Below are positions 8,198-17,181 of a stretch of 64,000 nucleotides of DNA, one piece after another; within the stretch, counting starts at the first letter, position 1, and every line of letters begins with the position of its first letter. Where the stretch lies: the NCBI RefSeq assembly GCF_001423615.1, contig NZ_LMOU01000001.1, positions 2,641,064-2,705,063 of the forward strand. Direction: 5' to 3'. This DNA comes from Microbacterium sp. Leaf159 (lineage in GTDB: Bacteria > Actinomycetota > Actinomycetes > Actinomycetales > Microbacteriaceae). The notes under the pieces are model-generated. The model made no database searches. It was not told the DNA's origin and saw only the letters and a program-made list of their open reading frames with translations. The position numbers were made by a program, and so were the translations under genes.

Positions 8198-10037
8198 CGA
8201 CGAGCGCCCCGAGGTGCCGGCGGCGCCTCGCACGCGCGCCGAGATGCGCGCCGCCCGCGAGGCCGAGGCGGCCGCGTCGGCTCCCGCCTCGGATGAGGAC
8301 GGCGGAGCCGACCGCGACGAGGCGTCTTCCGCTGCGGAGCCGCGTTTCGACTCGCCTGCGGCTCGCTCAACGACCGGTGGTGGGGGCGCTGCGGCGCGCT
8401 CGAAGGGTGACGAGCGGCCGACGCGTTCGACCTTCGTCCCGCCGGATGCCGACTCGACGACCACGTTCGCGGCTCACTCCTCGACCGACTACGTGCCCCC
8501 CGCTCCCTCTACGACCGACGAGTCATCCCCCGCGCCCGAGAAGCGGAAGCCCGCCAAAGCGCCGAAGGAACCGAGGGCCGCGAAGGAACCGAAGTCCGCG
8601 AAGGAACCGAAGTCGGCCAGGGAACCGAAGCCCGCGAAGGAGCCGAAGCCCGAGAAGCCCGCTTCCCCTCGCGACCGCCGATTCCTGCTGGCTCTCGGCG
8701 CCGTGCTCGGCATCCTCGTGCTGGTCGGCGCCGGACTCGGCGCCGTCAGTCTGACCCAGGGGCCGCGCATCACCGGGGTGCAGGTGAACCCGACCGAGGC
8801 GATCGAGACGTCGGGCAGTCGTGTCATCCTCACAGCGAACCAGTCGCTCGCCGCGATCGACGAGTCTCAGGTGACGGTCGAGCCCGCAGTCCCCTTCACG
8901 CTGGACGCGGCGGGCCGCGGCATCGGCATCCGCTTCACCGTGCCGCTCGACGACGACACCGACTACACCGTGAGCATCGCCGACGCGGTGGGCGCCGGAG
9001 GCGGACCGACAGCGACCCTCACGACGAGCTTCTCGACTCCCGCGTCGAGCATCTTCCTGCTGCGCCGCGACGTCGAGGGCAAGGACACGATCTTCCGCAC
9101 CGATCTCTCGGGTGAGGAGGCCGTGCCGGTGTTCACCGCCGACAGCATCAACGACTTCCGTGCGACGTCGTCGCAGCTGGTCGTCTCGCTGGAGGAGGAA
9201 GAAGGCTCGAAGCTGCTCGTGATGGACCGGAAGGGCGGGAACCAGCGCGAGCTGCCGCTCCCCGGCGTCGGCTACGTCGGTGCGATCCAGGTCTCGGACC
9301 GCGGCGGACTCGTCGGGTACAGCTACTCCGACAAGGAGCTGAGCGACACCGAGGGGCGCGCGAGCGTGCTGGTCACCCAGTCGCTCAGCGGCGACGATGA
9401 GCCCGTGGTCACCGAGGTCGGCGACAAAGAGGCGAACATCTTCGTCTGGCAGTTCGTGCCCGACACCGCCGCCGTGCTCTTCATCGACTTCGACGGTGCA
9501 CTGTCGCTGGTCGACCGCTCGACGGATGACGGCGTGCAGTCGCTCGGGCTCGCCACGACGATCCAGGGCATCTCGCGCGGCACGTACACGGCCATCGTCG
9601 AGAGGCTCGACGGCTCGGTCGTCGAGCTGAACCTCGCCGACGGCACCGAGGTGCCGCTCGAGGCGTCCGATCCCGATTACGGCACGGCGACGACGATCAC
9701 GCCGTTCCCGGGAGGCACTCTGCGTCACGTCGTCGCGCGGGCCGCCGACGGCATGCCGACGGGGCAGGCGGTCGTGCGGGTCGACGACGACGGAAAGGCG
9801 ACGCCGCTGGTCGAGGTCGATTCGACGGACTCGATCCTGCAGGCCTGCGCCTCGCCCAGTGGGCAGTACGCCGCGGTCGTGATCGCCCCCGACCTCGCAG
9901 ACAACCCCTACGACCAGATGCTGCTGCCCTTGCCGCAGAACCTCGAGACGCACCTGCTCGACCTGCGCACGGGAGACGAGATCGTGGCCCTCACCGGCTT
10001 CGACGCCTCGTGGTGCCAGACGGCTCCGCAGTTCTAG
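8187..10037 (+). CDS. Single-pass membrane protein with Lys/Pro/Glu-rich tail and beta-rich outer domain
   Basis: I do not recognise this 616-residue protein. Residues 1-163 are low complexity, with about six degenerate copies of a five-residue KEPK(S/P)A-type unit at residues 122-158. One transmembrane segment lies at about 164-189. The outer part begins with an Ig-like region (residues 193-285) and continues with repeated beta-strand units that resemble a WD40/TolB-like propeller. The ATG at 8187 overlaps the preceding stop, so it may be co-transcribed with the zur block, but there is no metal motif. A cell-surface or envelope role is inferred only from topology. Confidence 0.8.
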   Translation: MSTDDERPEVPAAPRTRAEMRAAREAEAAASAPASDEDGGADRDEASSAAEPRFDSPAARSTTGGGGAAARSKGDERPTRSTFVPPDADSTTTFAAHSSTDYVPPAPSTTDESSPAPEKRKPAKAPKEPRAAKEPKSAKEPKSAREPKPAKEPKPEKPASPRDRRFLLALGAVLGILVLVGAGLGAVSLTQGPRITGVQVNPTEAIETSGSRVILTANQSLAAIDESQVTVEPAVPFTLDAAGRGIGIRFTVPLDDDTDYTVSIADAVGAGGGPTATLTTSFSTPASSIFLLRRDVEGKDTIFRTDLSGEEAVPVFTADSINDFRATSSQLVVSLEEEEGSKLLVMDRKGGNQRELPLPGVGYVGAIQVSDRGGLVGYSYSDKELSDTEGRASVLVTQSLSGDDEPVVTEVGDKEANIFVWQFVPDTAAVLFIDFDGALSLVDRSTDDGVQSLGLATTIQGISRGTYTAIVERLDGSVVELNLADGTEVPLEASDPDYGTATTITPFPGGTLRHVVARAADGMPTGQAVVRVDDDGKATPLVEVDSTDSILQACASPSGQYAAVVIAPDLADNPYDQMLLPLPQNLETHLLDLRTGDEIVALTGFDASWCQTAPQF

Positions 10038-10042
10038 ACGCC

Positions 10043-10771
10043 ATGTCGTCGGATCCGCTGCACCGCGCCACCCGCGCCGAGCTGAGCGGGCTTGCCGTCG
10101 ATGTCGCCCCGCTGCTGCTCGGGGCCGAGCTGCGCACCGTCGTGGCGGGCTCGGAGGTGTGCCTGCGATTGACCGAGGTCGAGGCCTATCACGGGCATGG
10201 CACCGGACCCCAGGCTGACCCGGGCTCGCACGCGCGCATGGGGCGAACGGCACGCAACGCGACGATGTGGGGCGAGCCGGGGCATCTGTACGTCTACCTC
10301 AGTCACGGCATCCATTCGTGCGTCAACGTCGTGTGCGGGCCGGACGGCCAGGCGGGCGGAATCCTGATGCGCGCGGGCGAGGTCGTCTCAGGAGTGGATG
10401 CCGCCGCCGTGCGCCGTCACGCATCGACGCCCCTCACGAAGACGGCGCTGCGTGACCTCGCGCGCGGTCCCGGTCGATTCGGGCAGGCGGTGGGGCTGCG
10501 GCATCCGATCCACGACGGCATCGACGCGGTCACCGGCGAGGAGTTCGAGGGCGCCCGCGCCGAGCTGTGGCTGCGCGACGAGCCGGTGGCCGAGATCGCG
10601 ACCGGGCCGCGGGTCGGCGTCGCGGGCATCGCCGGCACCGAAGCGTTCCCCTGGCGGTTCTGGATCGCGGGCGATCCGACGGTCTCTCCGTTCCGCTGGG
10701 GGAGAGGTGCTCAGGCCGAGTCTCTCCACACGACCGGCGTCGGCAGCATGATCCCCGCGCGCGGGCGCTGA
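10043..10771 (+). CDS. mpg: DNA-3-methyladenine glycosylase (AAG/MPG family)
   Basis: This 242-residue base-excision repair enzyme removes alkylated purines such as 3-methyladenine. Family landmarks are VAPLLLGAELR, the catalytic region LTEVEAYHGHGTGPQADPGSHA (Glu and Tyr near residues 51-53), GHLYVYLSHGIHSCVNVVCG, and GRFGQAVGL near residue 150. The C-terminal 20 residues overlap the end of the convergent lacI-type gene on the opposite strand by 61 bases. It starts five bases after the previous stop and is probably read through from upstream. Confidence 0.93.
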   Translation: MSSDPLHRATRAELSGLAVDVAPLLLGAELRTVVAGSEVCLRLTEVEAYHGHGTGPQADPGSHARMGRTARNATMWGEPGHLYVYLSHGIHSCVNVVCGPDGQAGGILMRAGEVVSGVDAAAVRRHASTPLTKTALRDLARGPGRFGQAVGLRHPIHDGIDAVTGEEFEGARAELWLRDEPVAEIATGPRVGVAGIAGTEAFPWRFWIAGDPTVSPFRWGRGAQAESLHTTGVGSMIPARGR

Positions 10772-11721
10772 TCGTCGCGCAGCTGCGCGAGCACGGATGC
10801 CGCGGCGGCGGCCCCGAGGCCTTCGGCCGGCTGGTCTACCGTCGAGAGCTGCGGTGTGGTGCGCGTCGCCCAGCTGCTGTTGTCGAAGCCGACCACTCCC
10901 ACGTCCTCCGGCACGCGGCGCCCTGCTTCGCGGAGCGCCCACATCGCGCCCGCCGCGACCGCATCGGACGCGGCGAACACCCCGTCGATGTCGGGAGCGC
11001 GCTCGAGCAGTCGGGTCATGGCCGCGGCCCCATCGGCGTAGGAGTACAGCGGCACCTCTTCGACGAGGTCCGCGTCGAAGGCGTCACCGAGCGCATCGGT
11101 GAACCCGGCGAGTCGGTCGGTGCCAGAGTCGCGATCGAGGGCTGCGGCGATCATGCCGACCCGCGTGCGCCCCGTCGCCAGGAGGCGTGAGGTCACGGCG
11201 TGCGCTGCCCCGCGGTTGTCGACCCCGACCCAGGCGGCATCCACGTCCGGCGGGTGTCCGACGTAGGTGACCGGAAGATCGAGCCGCATGACGGCCTTGG
11301 TGATGGGATCCTGCGCACGGGCCGAGACGATGACGGCCCCGTCGACGAATCCGCCGTTCAGATACCGCGCGACGCGCTCGGTGTCTCGCACCGAGTCCAC
11401 GACGAGGCACACCATCTGGTAGTCCGCCTCCGACAGCGTCTCGTTCGTGCCGAGCATGATCGCGCCGATGTTCGGGTCTTCGAGGAACAGCGCGTGCGGC
11501 TCGTGCACGATGAACGCGATGGCCTGCGTGCGCTGGCGCACGAGGTTCTGCGCCGCCGTGTTCGGCACGTAGCCGACCTCGCGGATCGCGTCCTCGATCG
11601 CGGTCCGCGCGGAATCCGACACGTAGCCGCCGTTGATCACGCGGCTGACGGTTCCCCTCGAGACACCAGCTACGCGCGCCACGTCGTGCACGGTGCTGCG
11701 ACGGCGCGCGGAAGTACTCAT
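10711..11721 (-). CDS. LacI-family regulator of the beta-galactosidase locus
   Basis: This 336-residue regulator has an N-terminal HTH (TVHDVARVAGVSRGTVSRVINGG, residues 9-31) and a hinge followed by a periplasmic-binding-like sugar-sensing domain ending in LPTPVVWRDSA. The ATG at 11721 gives the usual short lead before the HTH; the longer frame upstream would run through the operators. It is divergent from the GH42 beta-galactosidase gene, and two 14-base TGTGCAC palindromes lie between the two starts. A galactoside inducer is likely from the neighbours. Its 3' end overlaps mpg convergently. Confidence 0.9.
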   Translation of the reverse strand: MSTSARRRSTVHDVARVAGVSRGTVSRVINGGYVSDSARTAIEDAIREVGYVPNTAAQNLVRQRTQAIAFIVHEPHALFLEDPNIGAIMLGTNETLSEADYQMVCLVVDSVRDTERVARYLNGGFVDGAVIVSARAQDPITKAVMRLDLPVTYVGHPPDVDAAWVGVDNRGAAHAVTSRLLATGRTRVGMIAAALDRDSGTDRLAGFTDALGDAFDADLVEEVPLYSYADGAAAMTRLLERAPDIDGVFAASDAVAAGAMWALREAGRRVPEDVGVVGFDNSSWATRTTPQLSTVDQPAEGLGAAAAASVLAQLRDDQRPRAGIMLPTPVVWRDSA

Positions 11722-11776
11722 GATCGACAGCCTAGCGACCCGGACTTGACGGGATTCGCGAAGACATGCGACGATG

Positions 11777-11790
11777 TGTGCACGTTCACA
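11777..11790. promoter_or_regulatory. LacI-type operator 1 (imperfect palindrome)
   Basis: TGTGCACGTTCACA differs at one position from the perfect palindrome centred 46 bases downstream. Both lie between the divergent lacI-type and beta-galactosidase genes. A central CG and 14-base size are standard for LacI-family operators. The pair could support looping or cover both promoters. Confidence 0.7.
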
Positions 11791-11822
11791 GAAATCCCGA
11801 TCGCTGCTTTCATGCCGCGAGC

Positions 11823-11836
11823 TGTGCACGTGCACA
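11823..11836. promoter_or_regulatory. LacI-type operator 2 (perfect palindrome)
   Basis: TGTGCACGTGCACA is a perfect 14-base palindrome ending 25 bases before the beta-galactosidase ATG at 11862. It is the better of two matching sites in the divergent intergenic region. Bound repressor here would block transcription or early elongation of the importer operon. Confidence 0.75.
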
Positions 11837-11861
11837 CATGAACCGCAAAGGAGCGTCACCG

Positions 11862-13871
11862 ATGGCCGCCGCTGTGTCCGACCGCATCGCCACCCTCTCC
11901 GCAGGGCGCGGCCTCGTCTTCGGATGCGACTACAACCCCGAGCAGTGGGACCGCAGCGTCTGGCCCGAAGACGTGCGTCTCATGCAGCAGGCCGGCGTCG
12001 GACTCGTGGCGATCAACATCTTCGGCTGGTCGTCGATCAACCCGGCCAGGGGAGTGTGGGACTTCAGCGCCCTCGACGAGATCGTCGGGCTGCTGCACGA
12101 GGGCGGCATCCGCATCAACCTCGGCACCGGTACGGCGTCGCCCGCACCGTGGCTCACCGCGCAGCATCCCGAGATCCTCCCGGTCGGCCAGGACGGCACC
12201 GTCTTCCAGCAGGGCGGCCGCCAGGGCTACTGCCCGAGCTCGCCGATCTTCCGCGCCTACGCCGCCGAGGTCGTCACCCGCGTGGTCGAGCGCTACGGCG
12301 ACCACCCCGCCGTGTCGCTCTGGCACGTGTCGAACGAGCTGGGCTGCCACAACGCGCTCTGCTACTGCGACACGAGCGCCGAGGCGTTCCGCGGCTGGCT
12401 GCGCGACCGCTACGACGACATCGACACGCTGAACCGCGCGTGGGGCACGACGTTCTGGAGCCAGCGTTACAGCGACTTCGACGACGTGCGCGTGCCCGCC
12501 CAGGCCCTCTCGCTGCGCAACCCCGGTCAGATCCTCGACTTCCAGCGGTTCAGCTCCGACGAGCAGCTCGCTCTCTACCGCGCCGAAGCCGCGATCCTGC
12601 GTGAGCGCAGCGACGTGCCGGTGACGACCAACTTCATGGTCACCGCGCACATCCGCAACCTCGACTACTGGACGTGGGCGGGGGACATGGACCTGATCGC
12701 CAACGATCACTACCTCGACCGTCGCCTCGACGACGCGCGGGGGGAGCTCTCGTTCGCCGCCGACCTGACCCGCGGCCTCGCGCAGGGCGCGCCCTGGCTG
12801 CTCATGGAGACCTCGACCGGCGCCGTGAACTGGCAGCCGTACAACCTCGCCAAGGCCCCGGGCGAGATGCAGCGCAACATCGCCACGCACGTCGCCCGCG
12901 GTGCCGACGGCATCTGCTTCTTCCAGTGGCGTGCGTCGACGCAGGGTGCCGAGAAGTACCACACGGCCCTCGTGCCGCACGCGGGTGAGGACTCCGACCA
13001 GTGGCGCGAGGTCGTCGAGCTCGGCGGACTGCTCGATCGCCTCGGCGAGGTCGCCGGCACCCGTGTCGCCGCCGACGCCGCCCTTCTCTTCTCGTGGGAG
13101 AGCTGGTGGGCCGCCGAGAACGAGGGTCGCCCGAGCGAAGCACTGACCTACCTGGGCCAGGTGCACGCGGCACACGCGGCACTGGCCGATGCCGGCATCA
13201 CCACCGACGTCGTGCGCCCGGGCAGTGATCTCGACGGCTACCGACTGCTGATCGTCCCCGCGCTGCACCTGATCAGCGATGCGGATGCCGCCGCCATCGC
13301 TCATGCGGTCGAGAACGGCGCGACCGCCCTCGTCACCTTCTTCAGCGGCATCGTCGACGAGGAAGACAGGGTGCGCACAGGCGGCTACCCCGGCGCGTTC
13401 CGCGAGCTGCTCGGCATCCGCTCCGAGGAGTTCGCGCCCCTCCGCCCCGACGACTCCGTCACCCTCACCGACGGCACGACCGGCACGGTCTGGAGCGAGC
13501 GGCTCAAGACGACGGATGCTGAGGTCATCGCGTCGTACGTCGACGGCCCCGCTGCCGGGGGACCCGCGATCACCCGACGTGCTGCGGGAGAGGGCGAGGC
13601 CTGGTTCCTCGGCACGCAGCCTGCTCGCGACGACTACTCACGGCTGGTCGCGCAGCTCGCGGCCTCCGCGGGCGTCTCCCCGATCGCCGGTGGCGACCGG
13701 GACGTCGAGATGGTCCGCCGCACCGGCGACGCGGGCTCGTTCCTCTTCGTCATCAACCACGGATCGATTGACGTCGAGATCGCGGCCGCAGGCCACGACC
13801 TCGTCACCGACGCCCCCGCCACCGGCCTCGTGCCGGCCGGGGCGGTCCGCATCATCAAGGAGGATGTATGA
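11862..13871 (+). CDS. GH42 beta-galactosidase
   Basis: This 669-residue cytoplasmic enzyme should hydrolyse terminal beta-galactosides brought in by the ABC importer that follows. GH42 landmarks are GCDYNPEQW (residues 21-29), acid/base Glu159 in HVSNELGCHN, and nucleophile Glu316 in LLMETSTG. Cys124, Cys162, Cys167 and Cys169 match the family's zinc cluster. The ATG at 11862 is preceded by AAAGGAG (11847-11853); an in-frame ATG at 11838 lies next to the operator and lacks a ribosome site. The stop overlaps the permease ATG. Confidence 0.93.
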   Translation: MAAAVSDRIATLSAGRGLVFGCDYNPEQWDRSVWPEDVRLMQQAGVGLVAINIFGWSSINPARGVWDFSALDEIVGLLHEGGIRINLGTGTASPAPWLTAQHPEILPVGQDGTVFQQGGRQGYCPSSPIFRAYAAEVVTRVVERYGDHPAVSLWHVSNELGCHNALCYCDTSAEAFRGWLRDRYDDIDTLNRAWGTTFWSQRYSDFDDVRVPAQALSLRNPGQILDFQRFSSDEQLALYRAEAAILRERSDVPVTTNFMVTAHIRNLDYWTWAGDMDLIANDHYLDRRLDDARGELSFAADLTRGLAQGAPWLLMETSTGAVNWQPYNLAKAPGEMQRNIATHVARGADGICFFQWRASTQGAEKYHTALVPHAGEDSDQWREVVELGGLLDRLGEVAGTRVAADAALLFSWESWWAAENEGRPSEALTYLGQVHAAHAALADAGITTDVVRPGSDLDGYRLLIVPALHLISDADAAAIAHAVENGATALVTFFSGIVDEEDRVRTGGYPGAFRELLGIRSEEFAPLRPDDSVTLTDGTTGTVWSERLKTTDAEVIASYVDGPAAGGPAITRRAAGEGEAWFLGTQPARDDYSRLVAQLAASAGVSPIAGGDRDVEMVRRTGDAGSFLFVINHGSIDVEIAAAGHDLVTDAPATGLVPAGAVRIIKEDV

Positions 13872-14797
13872 CCACCACGCTCACCGCTCCGGCGGTCGCT
13901 TCGGCGCCGAAGGCGCAGGGACGGCGCCGACGCATTCCGCACAAGGGCGCCATCGCGTTCCTGATCGTGCCGTTCGGCATCCTGTTCCTGCTCTTCTACG
14001 TGGTGCCGATCGCCTACGCGTTCTGGCAGTCGCTGCTCGTGGTCGAGCGCGACGGCACCTTCGGCAAGGCCGAGCAAGTGTTCGGCGGCTTCGCCCAGTA
14101 CGTGCTCGTCTTCCAGAACGAAGCCTTCTGGAGCTCGATGGGGCGGATGCTGACGTTCGGCGTCGTGCAGGTGCCGGTCATGCTCGGCCTCGCCCTGCTG
14201 TTCGCCCTGCTGCTGGACTCGCCGCTCGTGCGGGGCAAGCGCTTCTTCCGCCTCGCGTTCTTCGTGCCGTACGCGGTGCCGGGCGTCATCGCCGCGATCA
14301 TGTGGGGCTCGCTGTTCTCGCCCAACCTGTCGCCGTTCACCGCGATCACGAAGCACATCGACTTCCTCGGAGCCGACCTCGTGCTGTGGTCGATCGCGAA
14401 CGTCGTCACCTGGGTCTACGTCGGCTACAACATGCTGATCATCTACTCGGCGCTGCTCTCGATCCCGCAGGAGCTGTATGAAGCGGCGATCCTCGACGGA
14501 GCCGGCCAGTGGCGCATCGCCTGGTCGATCAAGATCCCGCTGGTGCGTCCGGCGATCGTGATGACCGCGATCTTCTCGATCATCGGAACCCTGCAGCTGC
14601 TCGCCGAGCCCCAGGTGTTCCGCTCGTTCAGCTCAGCGGTCACCAGCACGTTCACGCCGAACATGACCGTGTACGCCACGGCATCCATCCCGAACACCAA
14701 CCTGGCGGCCGCCTTCTCGGTCGTGCTCGCCGTGACGACCTTCGTGCTGTCGTTCGGATTCATGAAGTACATGCAGCGCAAGGAGCAGAACGCATGA
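13868..14797 (+). CDS. Sugar ABC transporter permease, MalF type (galactoside importer)
   Basis: This 309-residue inner-membrane subunit has six hydrophobic segments. After an Arg/Lys-rich start, the first segment begins near residue 28. The EAA loop is EAAILDGAGQWRIAWSIKIP near residues 206-225. The ATG lies inside the end of the beta-galactosidase gene (ATGA overlap), showing coupled expression and supporting a galactoside substrate. It pairs with the next gene's product, and the ATPase must be supplied from elsewhere in the genome. Confidence 0.92.
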   Translation: MTTTLTAPAVASAPKAQGRRRRIPHKGAIAFLIVPFGILFLLFYVVPIAYAFWQSLLVVERDGTFGKAEQVFGGFAQYVLVFQNEAFWSSMGRMLTFGVVQVPVMLGLALLFALLLDSPLVRGKRFFRLAFFVPYAVPGVIAAIMWGSLFSPNLSPFTAITKHIDFLGADLVLWSIANVVTWVYVGYNMLIIYSALLSIPQELYEAAILDGAGQWRIAWSIKIPLVRPAIVMTAIFSIIGTLQLLAEPQVFRSFSSAVTSTFTPNMTVYATASIPNTNLAAAFSVVLAVTTFVLSFGFMKYMQRKEQNA

Positions 14798-15699
14798 GCA
14801 CCAGGACGATCGTCGCCCCCGGTCGGGGCTCGCGCGAAAAGGCCCCGCGGGGCAAGGGCCCTCGCGAATCGGGCATCTCCCGCACCGGCGCCATGCTGAT
14901 CATGGCCGTGTTCACGGTCTACTTCCTGCTGCCGCTGTGGTGGCTGCTCGTGGCCTCGAGCAAGGACACGGGCGACATCCTGACCACCGCTCCGCTGTGG
15001 TTCGCCGACTTCCACCTGCTCGACAACATCGCCGAGCTCTTCACCTACCGCGACGGCATCTACCTGCGCTGGCTGATGAACTCGGTGCTCTACGCGGCAC
15101 TCGGCGGGGCCATCGCGACCCTGCTCGCCGCGATGGCCGGCTACGCCCTGGCGAAGTACCGGTTCCCCGGCCGCGACCTCATGTTCGACATCGTGCTCGG
15201 CGGTGTGCTGGTGCCGGCGACGGCCCTCGCGCTGCCGCTGTTCCTGATCTTCAGCCAGGCGCAGCTGACCAACACGTTCTGGTCGGTGTTCCTGCCCTCG
15301 ATCGTGAGTCCGTTCGGCGTGTACCTCGCGCGGATCTTCGCGGCGTCCTCCGTGCCGGATGAGCTTCTCGAGGCGAGCCGGCTCGACGGCGCGGGCGAGA
15401 TCCGTACGTTCTTCACCGTCAGCATCCGCCTGATGACTCCGGCACTGGTGACGATGTTCCTCTTCCAGTTCGTGGCCATCTGGAACAACTTCTTCCTGCC
15501 GATGATCATGCTCCGCTCCGAGGACCTCTTCCCGGTCGTCTTCGGTCTCTACAACTGGAACAACCAGCTGAACCAGCTGCCGGAACTCCGCGGTCTCGTG
15601 CTGATCGGCGCCCTGCTGTCGGTCATCCCGCTGATCGTCACCTTCCTCCTGCTCCAGCGCTTCTGGCGCAACGGACTGGGCGCCGGCGCCCTGAAGTGA
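14794..15699 (+). CDS. Sugar ABC transporter permease, MalG type (galactoside importer)
   Basis: The 301-residue product starts at the ATG at 14794, overlapping the previous stop; longer frames would run through the upstream gene. A basic N-terminus of about 30 residues precedes six membrane segments. The EAA loop is EASRLDGAGEIRTFFTVSI near residues 193-211. It forms the translocation pore with the upstream permease. The binding protein gene follows after 88 bases, which hold an AAAGGA ribosome site. Confidence 0.92.
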   Translation: MSTRTIVAPGRGSREKAPRGKGPRESGISRTGAMLIMAVFTVYFLLPLWWLLVASSKDTGDILTTAPLWFADFHLLDNIAELFTYRDGIYLRWLMNSVLYAALGGAIATLLAAMAGYALAKYRFPGRDLMFDIVLGGVLVPATALALPLFLIFSQAQLTNTFWSVFLPSIVSPFGVYLARIFAASSVPDELLEASRLDGAGEIRTFFTVSIRLMTPALVTMFLFQFVAIWNNFFLPMIMLRSEDLFPVVFGLYNWNNQLNQLPELRGLVLIGALLSVIPLIVTFLLLQRFWRNGLGAGALK

Positions 15700-15787
15700 G
15701 CAGGCAGCCGCCCGGACCGACCGGGCGGCGCACCACCCGCACCATCCCTACCCGCACCACCCCCATCGCATCCACGAAAGGATCGAA

Positions 15788-17119
15788 ATGCAGCATTCGA
15801 AGATGAAGGCAGCCGCTGTCATCGCCATCTCGGCATTCGCGCTCGCCGGTTGCTCGGCGTCCGGCGGAGACAGCTCCGGCACCGGCGGCGAGGCAGCCGC
15901 CTGCACCCCGGCAGACGGCGACGTCACGCTCGAGTTCACCTCCTGGATCCCCGGCATCGAAGACGTCGTCGAGATCTGGAACGAGGCCAACCCCGAGATC
16001 CAGGTCGACGTGCAGACCGGCCCGAACGGCAACGGCGGCACGTACCAGAACTTCTTCAACCAGATCAAGGCGGGGGATGCCCCCGACCTCGGCCAGATCG
16101 AGTACGACGCGCTCCCGAACTTCCTCGTGCAGGACGGCCTGGAAGACCTCAGCGCCTGCGAGGACGTCGTCGCCGCAGAGGACCAGTTCGTCGACTGGGC
16201 CTGGGGACAGGTCACGCTCGGCACCGAGGGCGTGTACGGCGTTCCGCAGGACACCGGCCCCATGGCGCTGTTCTACCGCGCCGACCTGTTCGAGCAGAAC
16301 GGCATCGCGATCCCCACCACCTGGGACGAGTACCGCGACGCCGCCGTGAAGATCCGCGCACTCGGCGGATACATCACCAACTTCTCGCAGTCGGACATCA
16401 ACCAGTTCGCCGGCTTCGCCTGGCAGGACGGCGCGCAGTGGTTCTCGAGCGACGACGAGGGCTGGACGGTCTCGCTGGCCGATGACGCCACCACCACGGT
16501 CGCGGACTTCTGGCAGAGCATGCTCGACGACGACCTCGTCGCCACGGTTCCCGCATGGACCGACGAGTGGAACAACGCCTACAACTCGGGCGAGGTCTGG
16601 ACCTGGAACTCGGCCGTCTGGGGCGCCAACTCGATCTCCAGCGGCGCCCCCGACACGGCTGGATCCTGGGCCGTCGCACCCCTCCCGCAGTGGGAGGCCG
16701 GCGGTACCGCGGCAGGCAACTGGGGTGGGTCGTCGACCGCCGTCCTCAAGGGCAGCGAGCACGTCTACGAGGCGGCGAAGTTCGCGCTGTGGCTCAACAC
16801 CTCGGATGAGGCGCTGACCGCGCTCGCCGAGGCAGCCAACCTCTACCCGGCGACCACCGCGGGTCTCGAGCTCCCGGTATACGCCGAGGGCGTCGAATTC
16901 TACGGCGGACAGAAGATCTACGACGTCTTCGCCGACGCCGCCACGCAGGTCTCGCCCGACTTCGCGTGGGGCCCGACCATGACCCAGACCTACTCGGACG
17001 TGTCCGACGGGTTCAAGGCCGCGGTCTCGGGCAGCGGCACGCTGCTCGACGCGATCGAGAAGGGTCAGACGGCCACCGTCGACGCGCTCAAGGCCGCGTC
17101 GATCCCCGTCAAGGAGTAA
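15788..17119 (+). CDS. Sugar-binding lipoprotein of the galactoside importer
   Basis: This 443-residue extracellular solute-binding protein (family 1) has a signal peptide ending in the lipobox LAGC (residues 18-21). The mature domain has the family pattern VTLEFTSWIPGIEDVVEIWNEA, then YGVPQDTGPMALFYRADLFEQNG near residues 151-174. It delivers the sugar to the two upstream permeases. It is the last gene before a strong intrinsic terminator. The ligand is inferred to be a beta- or alpha-galactoside from the flanking GH42 and GH36 genes. Confidence 0.92.
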   Translation: MQHSKMKAAAVIAISAFALAGCSASGGDSSGTGGEAAACTPADGDVTLEFTSWIPGIEDVVEIWNEANPEIQVDVQTGPNGNGGTYQNFFNQIKAGDAPDLGQIEYDALPNFLVQDGLEDLSACEDVVAAEDQFVDWAWGQVTLGTEGVYGVPQDTGPMALFYRADLFEQNGIAIPTTWDEYRDAAVKIRALGGYITNFSQSDINQFAGFAWQDGAQWFSSDDEGWTVSLADDATTTVADFWQSMLDDDLVATVPAWTDEWNNAYNSGEVWTWNSAVWGANSISSGAPDTAGSWAVAPLPQWEAGGTAAGNWGGSSTAVLKGSEHVYEAAKFALWLNTSDEALTALAEAANLYPATTAGLELPVYAEGVEFYGGQKIYDVFADAATQVSPDFAWGPTMTQTYSDVSDGFKAAVSGSGTLLDAIEKGQTATVDALKAASIPVKE

Positions 17120-17127
17120 CACCCCTC

Positions 17128-17167
17128 GGAGGCCCGCCCGTATGCTCACGGGCGGGCCTCCCTTTTT
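17128..17167 (+). terminator. Intrinsic terminator of the galactoside importer operon
   Basis: Perfect 14-bp arms at 17128-17141 (GGAGGCCCGCCCGT) and 17148-17161 enclose a 6-base loop and are followed by five T at 17163-17167. It begins eight bases after the binding-protein stop and ends just before the ribosome site of the GH36 gene, so expression of GH36 must depend on readthrough or on a promoter I cannot see. Confidence 0.93.
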
Positions 17168-17181
17168 CGTCTGGAGCGGCA

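Noticed and set aside
11766..11861. Longer N-terminus for the GH42 enzyme
   Set aside because: It would translate across both operators and gives no family sequence. The ATG at 11862 has the ribosome site.
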